Source: DMER64 sp049652385 (GTDB lineage: Bacteria; Bacteroidota; Bacteroidia; Bacteroidales; UBA932). Taken from it: a stretch of 64,000 nucleotides of DNA. Positions within the stretch are counted from its first letter, which is position 1. Each line of letters opens with the position of its first letter. The notes below the pieces were generated by a model. That model was not told the origin of the DNA and made no database searches. It worked only from the letters and a program-made list of their open reading frames with translations. The translations under genes and the position numbers were made by a program. Positions 61,101-64,000 of this stretch are shown here, piece by piece. The stretch is from the NCBI GenBank assembly GCA_049652385.1, contig JBASDX010000003.1, positions 162,687 to 226,686 of the forward strand. Direction: 5' to 3'.

Positions 61101-61280
61101 ATCTACTTCATTGCTGAAACGAAAGGAAGCGACAGAGATTCGGATTTGCGTTCCGTTGAGCAACTGAAAATTCACTGCGCGACTGAACACTTTAAAGCAA
61201 TTAGCGGAACCGAGGTTAAGTTTGATGTTATACACACCTTTGGCAAACTGCTTGAAGTTGCTGAATTAAAAGGCATATAG
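58131..61280 (+). CDS. Type III restriction enzyme, Res subunit
   Basis: 1049 residues, full length. Helicase motif I METGTGKTYTYIR near residue 112 and motif II IDEPQ near 238. The C-terminal motif VI is ETGRG-like (RRRQEVGRGMRLC), and a PD-(D/E)xK nuclease is at the end (NPDWAIV near 975, then AETKG near 994). Res cuts DNA after ATP-driven communication between two inversely oriented Mod recognition sites. It precedes mod, opposite to the usual mod-res order, with a 21-bp gap. No frameshift seen; likely active. Confidence 0.92.
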   Translation: MKIKFKEQGFQLEAVRAVIDCFEGQKLRSNHFTLQRSADLVKRAKQEAQKAIQSSFSDKFFQDIGYRNSPLQITPDQILENIQRVQKQKDIIQNNTLDNVPGANIGVNLTIDMETGTGKTYTYIRTMYELYNNYRWTKYIIVVPSIAIREGIHKSFDMTEEHFQEIYGHKINRFIYNSARPQDIESFAADNRISVMIINTQAFAARSEAARRIYQELDQFGSRKPIEIISRTNPILIIDEPQAVGRVGAVALKQMAEFNPLFTLRYSATHAEVYNKIYRLDALDAYRMQLVKKIQVKGINLKGTTGTSGYLYLEYIEYSANKPPEAIVEYEMRKSEGVRRIRQRVKQGDDLYQLSGEMPAYKNMTITEIDGFQNKIVVSGNDVFPGDVLNNSEDESLFRRIQIRETILSHLEKEKQMFQLGIKVLSLFFIDEVAKYRQYNDDGEPIQGEYAKVFEEEYAKAVNQYIDIFNDDYNQYLHDTHNNKIHKLYAPKEYKDYLGRDKADEVHQGYFSIDRHGRAIDSTIKRGQDSSDDVSAYELIMKEKERLLSFAEPTRFIFSHSALKEGWDNPNVFQICTLKNTDSGSEIRRRQEVGRGMRLCVNKDGIRQDSELLGSQVHDINKLTIVASESYENFAKGLQKEIADTLGERPVVADANYFTNKTLISDEGQSKKLTQEEAINLVVELRVRNILDENHKVTNEGKEKIETKNLELSSHFQPYKEAISSLLQNIYLGVPPAPVDERKNMSIKPNANYDKQEFQDLWNKINLKTIYEVQFNTPKLIEDSVNKINSSLNISQRRYQIITGEQQLVRNADELHRGEGMLATDSTHEIVNTDIYSDTVYDLIGEIENLTNLKRSSIVAIIKKIKPDKFSMFQKNPEEFIAKTSNLINEVKAGMIINNIVYHRTDEYFDAKTIFGNEQNILRTDVVLKKHIYDFINTDSKVEQEFAKNLEQAAEVVVYAKLPRGFYISTPTGKYNPDWAIVLNKERVKHIYFIAETKGSDRDSDLRSVEQLKIHCATEHFKAISGTEVKFDVIHTFGKLLEVAELKGI

Positions 61281-61301
61281 TACAAATTTAAGCAAGTCTA
61301 A

Positions 61302-63206
61302 ATGAAAAAAATGGATTTACATACACCCCTCTTTGTGAACAAAAATATAGAACAAATCGCACAACTGTTTCCTAACTGCGTAACTGAAACAGCAGAAGGT
61401 CTGAAAATTGATTTCGACCAGTTACGTCAAGAGCTTTCTTCTGATATTATAGAAGGTCACAAAGAGCGTTACCGTCTAGATTGGCCAGGCAAACGCGAAG
61501 CTATTGTTATCAGCAATCTCCCCACCACTTCTACACTGCGTCCCGTACGCGAAGAAAGTGTTGATTTTAATAACACAGAGAATATATATATCGAAGGTGA
61601 CAACCTTGAAGTCCTTAAAATATTGCAAGAGAGTTATCTCAACAAAATCAAGATAATATACATAGACCCACCTTATAATACTGGTAATGATTTTGTCTAT
61701 CGTGACGATTTTGCTACAGATGTGGAAAAATGGAGAGAAAAAGAATATCGCAACGAAGCAGGAAAGCGAATGGTAGTGAATGCTGACGGTGCTGGACGTT
61801 ACCACTCTGACTGGTTATCAATGATGTATCCACGGTTAAAACTAGCACGTAACTTATTGACTGAAGGTGGTGTTATCTTTATTTCTATTGATGATAATGA
61901 GGTGCATAATTTAAGAAAGGTTTGTGATGAGATCTTTGGAGAGAGTAATTTTATTGCTAGTATTATTTGGGAAAGAGCCTATGCACCGGTCAATTTAAAA
62001 AAGCATTTTTCTGAAAGTCATGATTATATCATTTGTTATGCAAAAAATATTGAGTTAGCGATAAATAATGGTTTACCAAGAACCACTGAAGCTGATAGTC
62101 GATACTCTAATCCAGACAATGATCCTAGAGGTCCTTGGAAATCGAGCGATTTGTCTGTTGGTCCCGCTATCTCAAAAAATATTTATGAAATAATAACACC
62201 TTCAGGAAGATCTGTATATCCTCCCAGCGGGTACAGTTGGAGGTTGTCTAAATCTAAATTAAATGAATATATAAAAGATCGTAGAATATGGTTTGGTCAA
62301 GAAGGTAATAATGTACCATCTATAAAAAGATTTTTATCAGAAGTGAAAAATGGAATCACTCCTATGACAATATGGAAGTACACAGAAGTAGGTCATTCTC
62401 AATCTGCAACACAAAATTTAATAAAACTCTTTAGTGGTAAGGATTTTTTTGTCTATCCAAAATCTGTTAATTTAATGAAAAGGATTATAACACTTTATTC
62501 TACCTCTAATGACATTGTCCTAGACTTCTTCGCTGGATCATCTACTACCGCACACGCAGTAATGCAGCTTAACGCTGACGACGGAGGCAATCGTAAATTT
62601 ATCATGGTGCAACTCCCCGAAGAAACCGATGAGCAAAGCGAAGCCTATAAAGCAGGGTATAAAAATATTGCAGAAATTGGTAAAGAACGCATCCGTCGCG
62701 CAGCAGCACAAATAAAAGCTGAACAAGAAGCCAGAAAAGAAACAAATACAGGTGATATATTCAAAGAACAAGAAGACACGGCTAAAACAAGCAATCTGGA
62801 TTTAGGCTTTCGTGTTTACAAATTGGATAGTTCAAACATGAAGGATGTCTACTACAGACCTGCAAGTTTAAAGCAAGATCAATTAGATATGTTTACCGAT
62901 AACATCAAGGCTGACCGTACAGACGAAGATCTGGTAACACAAATTATGCTGGATTGGGGCTTGCCACTTTCTTTAAAAATTGAACAAAAAGAAATATTGG
63001 GTGCTAAAATTTATGCCGTTGCAAATGATTATCTATACTGCTGTTTTGACAGAGGTGTAAATGAAGAGTTTGCTCGGGCAGTTGCTGAAGAAAAGCCTTT
63101 ACGTATAGTATTCCGTGATAGTAGTTTTGCCAATGACACAGCAAAAGAGAATGTAAAACAGTTACTTCAGCAGTTGACCCCCGAGACACAGATGCGTGTG
63201 ATATAA
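61302..63206 (+). CDS. Type III DNA adenine methyltransferase, Mod subunit
   Basis: 634 residues. A beta-class order of motifs is seen: motif IV DPPY at about 121-124 (IDPPYNTGNDFVYRDDF), a variable target-recognition region at about 200-390, and SAM-binding motif I DFFAGSSTTAHAV at about 407. It methylates adenine in the recognised sequence and carries specificity for Res. The recognised sequence cannot be read from the protein. A seven-A run between two in-frame ATGs lies at the start. Upstream Res shares its transcript. Confidence 0.92.
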   Translation: MKKMDLHTPLFVNKNIEQIAQLFPNCVTETAEGLKIDFDQLRQELSSDIIEGHKERYRLDWPGKREAIVISNLPTTSTLRPVREESVDFNNTENIYIEGDNLEVLKILQESYLNKIKIIYIDPPYNTGNDFVYRDDFATDVEKWREKEYRNEAGKRMVVNADGAGRYHSDWLSMMYPRLKLARNLLTEGGVIFISIDDNEVHNLRKVCDEIFGESNFIASIIWERAYAPVNLKKHFSESHDYIICYAKNIELAINNGLPRTTEADSRYSNPDNDPRGPWKSSDLSVGPAISKNIYEIITPSGRSVYPPSGYSWRLSKSKLNEYIKDRRIWFGQEGNNVPSIKRFLSEVKNGITPMTIWKYTEVGHSQSATQNLIKLFSGKDFFVYPKSVNLMKRIITLYSTSNDIVLDFFAGSSTTAHAVMQLNADDGGNRKFIMVQLPEETDEQSEAYKAGYKNIAEIGKERIRRAAAQIKAEQEARKETNTGDIFKEQEDTAKTSNLDLGFRVYKLDSSNMKDVYYRPASLKQDQLDMFTDNIKADRTDEDLVTQIMLDWGLPLSLKIEQKEILGAKIYAVANDYLYCCFDRGVNEEFARAVAEEKPLRIVFRDSSFANDTAKENVKQLLQQLTPETQMRVI

Positions 63207-63259
63207 TTAAAATAATTGTTTTGGCAACAAACAAGATTATATAGAATTATACTACATAA

Positions 63260-63445
63260 ATGAGCTTAATAAACAACATAGATTTTCGTTTAGCAGACGA
63301 TTTGCGAGAAAAAATTAAAAGTAAAAGCAAATTATCGATTGCAGCTGCTTCTTTTTCAATCTATGCGTTTGAGGCCTTGCACAAAGAGTTGTCTAATGTG
63401 GAGGAATTGCGTTTTATATACACTTCGCCGGTATTTGTAAGTATC
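63260..63445 (+). pseudogene. N-terminal remnant of PLD/helicase-type protein, cut by IS66
   Basis: About 60 codons. The stretch FRLADDLREKIKSKSKLSIAA followed by FSIYAFEAL and LRFIYTSPVFV matches, as I recall, the start of large SNF2/DEAD helicases with an N-terminal phospholipase-D-like domain that accompany type III systems. The match stops at the point where IS66-type sequence (GTAAGTATC) begins at 63437, followed by an early stop at 63446. The rest of the gene lies beyond the IS, outside the window, if it survives. Confidence 0.55.
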
Positions 63446-63482
63446 TGATAAAACACATATTGCAGAGCTAGTAAGCGCTTTT

Positions 63483-63490
63483 TACTTTTG
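63483..63490 (+). promoter_or_regulatory. TAnnTTTG -7 box, IS66 tnpA
   Basis: TACTTTTG, 17 nt upstream of the tnpA ATG at 63508. Confidence 0.5.
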
Positions 63491-63507
63491 TTTCCAAAGT
63501 AAAAGCC

Positions 63508-63882
63508 ATGACACTCGAAGAATTTTATCAACTAGAACAGGACATTCAGGCCTCAGGACAGAGCAACAAAGAGTATTTGACTTCTAAAGGAATCAGTCTT
63601 TATACGTATTACTACTGGAAACGTAAAGCCAGGGAACGACAAGCAGCAGGTATTTTTCCCTCAGGAGGTTCTTTTCTTCCTATCCATATACAAGGCAGCG
63701 GTCTTGCAGGTAAAGGCATTCGTAGTAGAAACAAAAACATTCCTCACACTTACACTCCCCAGGGAGAAATAGAGATAGAACTTCGTACACCGGCCGGTGC
63801 AGAGCTGCGTATTCGTGGTTTTCTGGATCCTGTCATGGTAAATGCCATAATAACATCTTCAGAAGGGAGCCGCCATGTTTAG
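63508..63882 (+). CDS. tnpA: IS66 TnpA-like accessory protein
   Basis: 124 residues. The N-terminal half (SNKEYLTSKGISLYTYYYWKRKARE) is a helix-turn-helix-like region typical of IS66 Orf1/TnpA; the C-terminal half (IEIELRTPAGAELRIRG) fits the same family. The role of TnpA in transposition is not fully understood. Its stop overlaps the start of tnpB by 8 bp. Confidence 0.85.
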   Translation: MTLEEFYQLEQDIQASGQSNKEYLTSKGISLYTYYYWKRKARERQAAGIFPSGGSFLPIHIQGSGLAGKGIRSRNKNIPHTYTPQGEIEIELRTPAGAELRIRGFLDPVMVNAIITSSEGSRHV

Positions 63883-64000
63883 TCTGAACGACAGCATGCG
63901 GTACCATCTTTACAGCGAACCTACCGATATGCGAAAGAGCTTTCATACCCTCAGTGGTCTTGTAACAAACAACATGGGTCGTAACGTTCGTGACGGAGAT
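63875..64000 (+). CDS. tnpB: IS66 TnpB-like protein, 5' part
   Basis: The first 42 codons are visible before the window edge. The segment PTDMRKSFHTLSGLV followed by NNMGRNVRDGD is the conserved TnpB (Orf2/YhgA-like) start. The rest is outside the window. Confidence 0.88.
   Translation, partial: MFSLNDSMRYHLYSEPTDMRKSFHTLSGLVTNNMGRNVRDGD

Larger units (their letters stand above)
63437..64000. mobile_element. IS66-family element, left part
   Basis: Begins at the probable left terminal repeat (GTAAGTATC at 63437) and continues past the window end. It carries tnpA and the start of tnpB in the usual order with overlapping ends. The transposase tnpC and right end are not visible. Confidence 0.75.

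Noticed and set aside
61302..61315. Seven-A run at the mod start as phase-variation tract
   Set aside because: Too short, and a second in-frame ATG directly follows it, so slippage would not switch the gene off.
1..64000. CRISPR array
   Set aside because: No regularly spaced direct repeats or cas genes seen.

Overview
The window is a chromosomal segment of a member of the Bacteroidetes, most likely order Bacteroidales. The evidence is repeated TAnnTTTG promoter -7 boxes, an almost complete lack of Shine-Dalgarno sequences, many lipoprotein signal peptides, an arginine operon with the Bacteroidetes-type ArgF' carbamoyltransferase, and a SusC-like TonB plug domain. The genus cannot be fixed from the sequence alone. 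The gene content (three M28 and three C1B peptidases, molybdenum/tungsten cofactor genes, hybrid cluster protein, CoA-disulfide reductase) fits an anaerobic, peptide-using organism.

Layout. 1-7.5 kb: molybdenum/tungsten uptake and cofactor synthesis (partial ThiF-like E1 enzyme, ThiS-like sulfur carrier, a lipoprotein with molybdopterin-oxidoreductase-like domains, WtpABC-type transporter, MoeA, MoaA, MoaC, MOSC-MogA fusion). 7.5-11 kb: TlpA-like lipoprotein, M28 peptidase, tRNA-Arg(TCT), a strongly structured 119-bp element, urea transporter. 11-14 kb: two adjacent xanthine-dehydrogenase-like subunits that have lost metal-cluster and active-site motifs. 14-18.7 kb: EamA and ZIP transporters, a four-domain CoA-disulfide reductase/rhodanese/TusA/DsrE fusion with a MarR regulator. 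18.7-31 kb: tandem lipases, small heat-shock protein, RidA, C1B peptidase, SIMPL protein, RpiB, acyl-ACP thioesterase, acyl-CoA ligase, plug-only protein, two M28 peptidases. 30.7-37.6 kb: arginine operon (possible leader peptide, GNAT, argG, argC, argF', argB, argE, argH). 37.6-50 kb: acyltransferase, ClpB, QueE, two C1B peptidases, PssA, then a nitrosative-stress unit (Hcp, ferredoxin, Crp/Fnr regulator with a clear palindromic operator), MBL hydrolase, thioredoxin lipoprotein, AraC regulator.

50.4-64 kb is an AT-rich accessory (defence) island bounded by two insertion sequences. An IS5-like element (50376-51900) lies between a 3'-truncated lipocalin gene and a 5'-truncated large protein. 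This is followed by an SF1 helicase-PIN fusion, a GIY-YIG/DUF4357 protein, a type III restriction endonuclease and its Mod methyltransferase, and a short N-terminal remnant of a PLD/helicase-type protein cut by an IS66-family element that runs off the window.

Working together: the Mo/W genes could supply cofactor to oxidoreductases, although the local XDH-like pair looks non-canonical. The arginine cluster covers most of the acylated pathway but lacks argD and argJ. The island combines an apparently complete type III restriction-modification pair with a second, probably damaged, helicase-PIN module. Many promoters have the -7 box only 4-7 nt from the start codon, which suggests widespread leaderless mRNAs.
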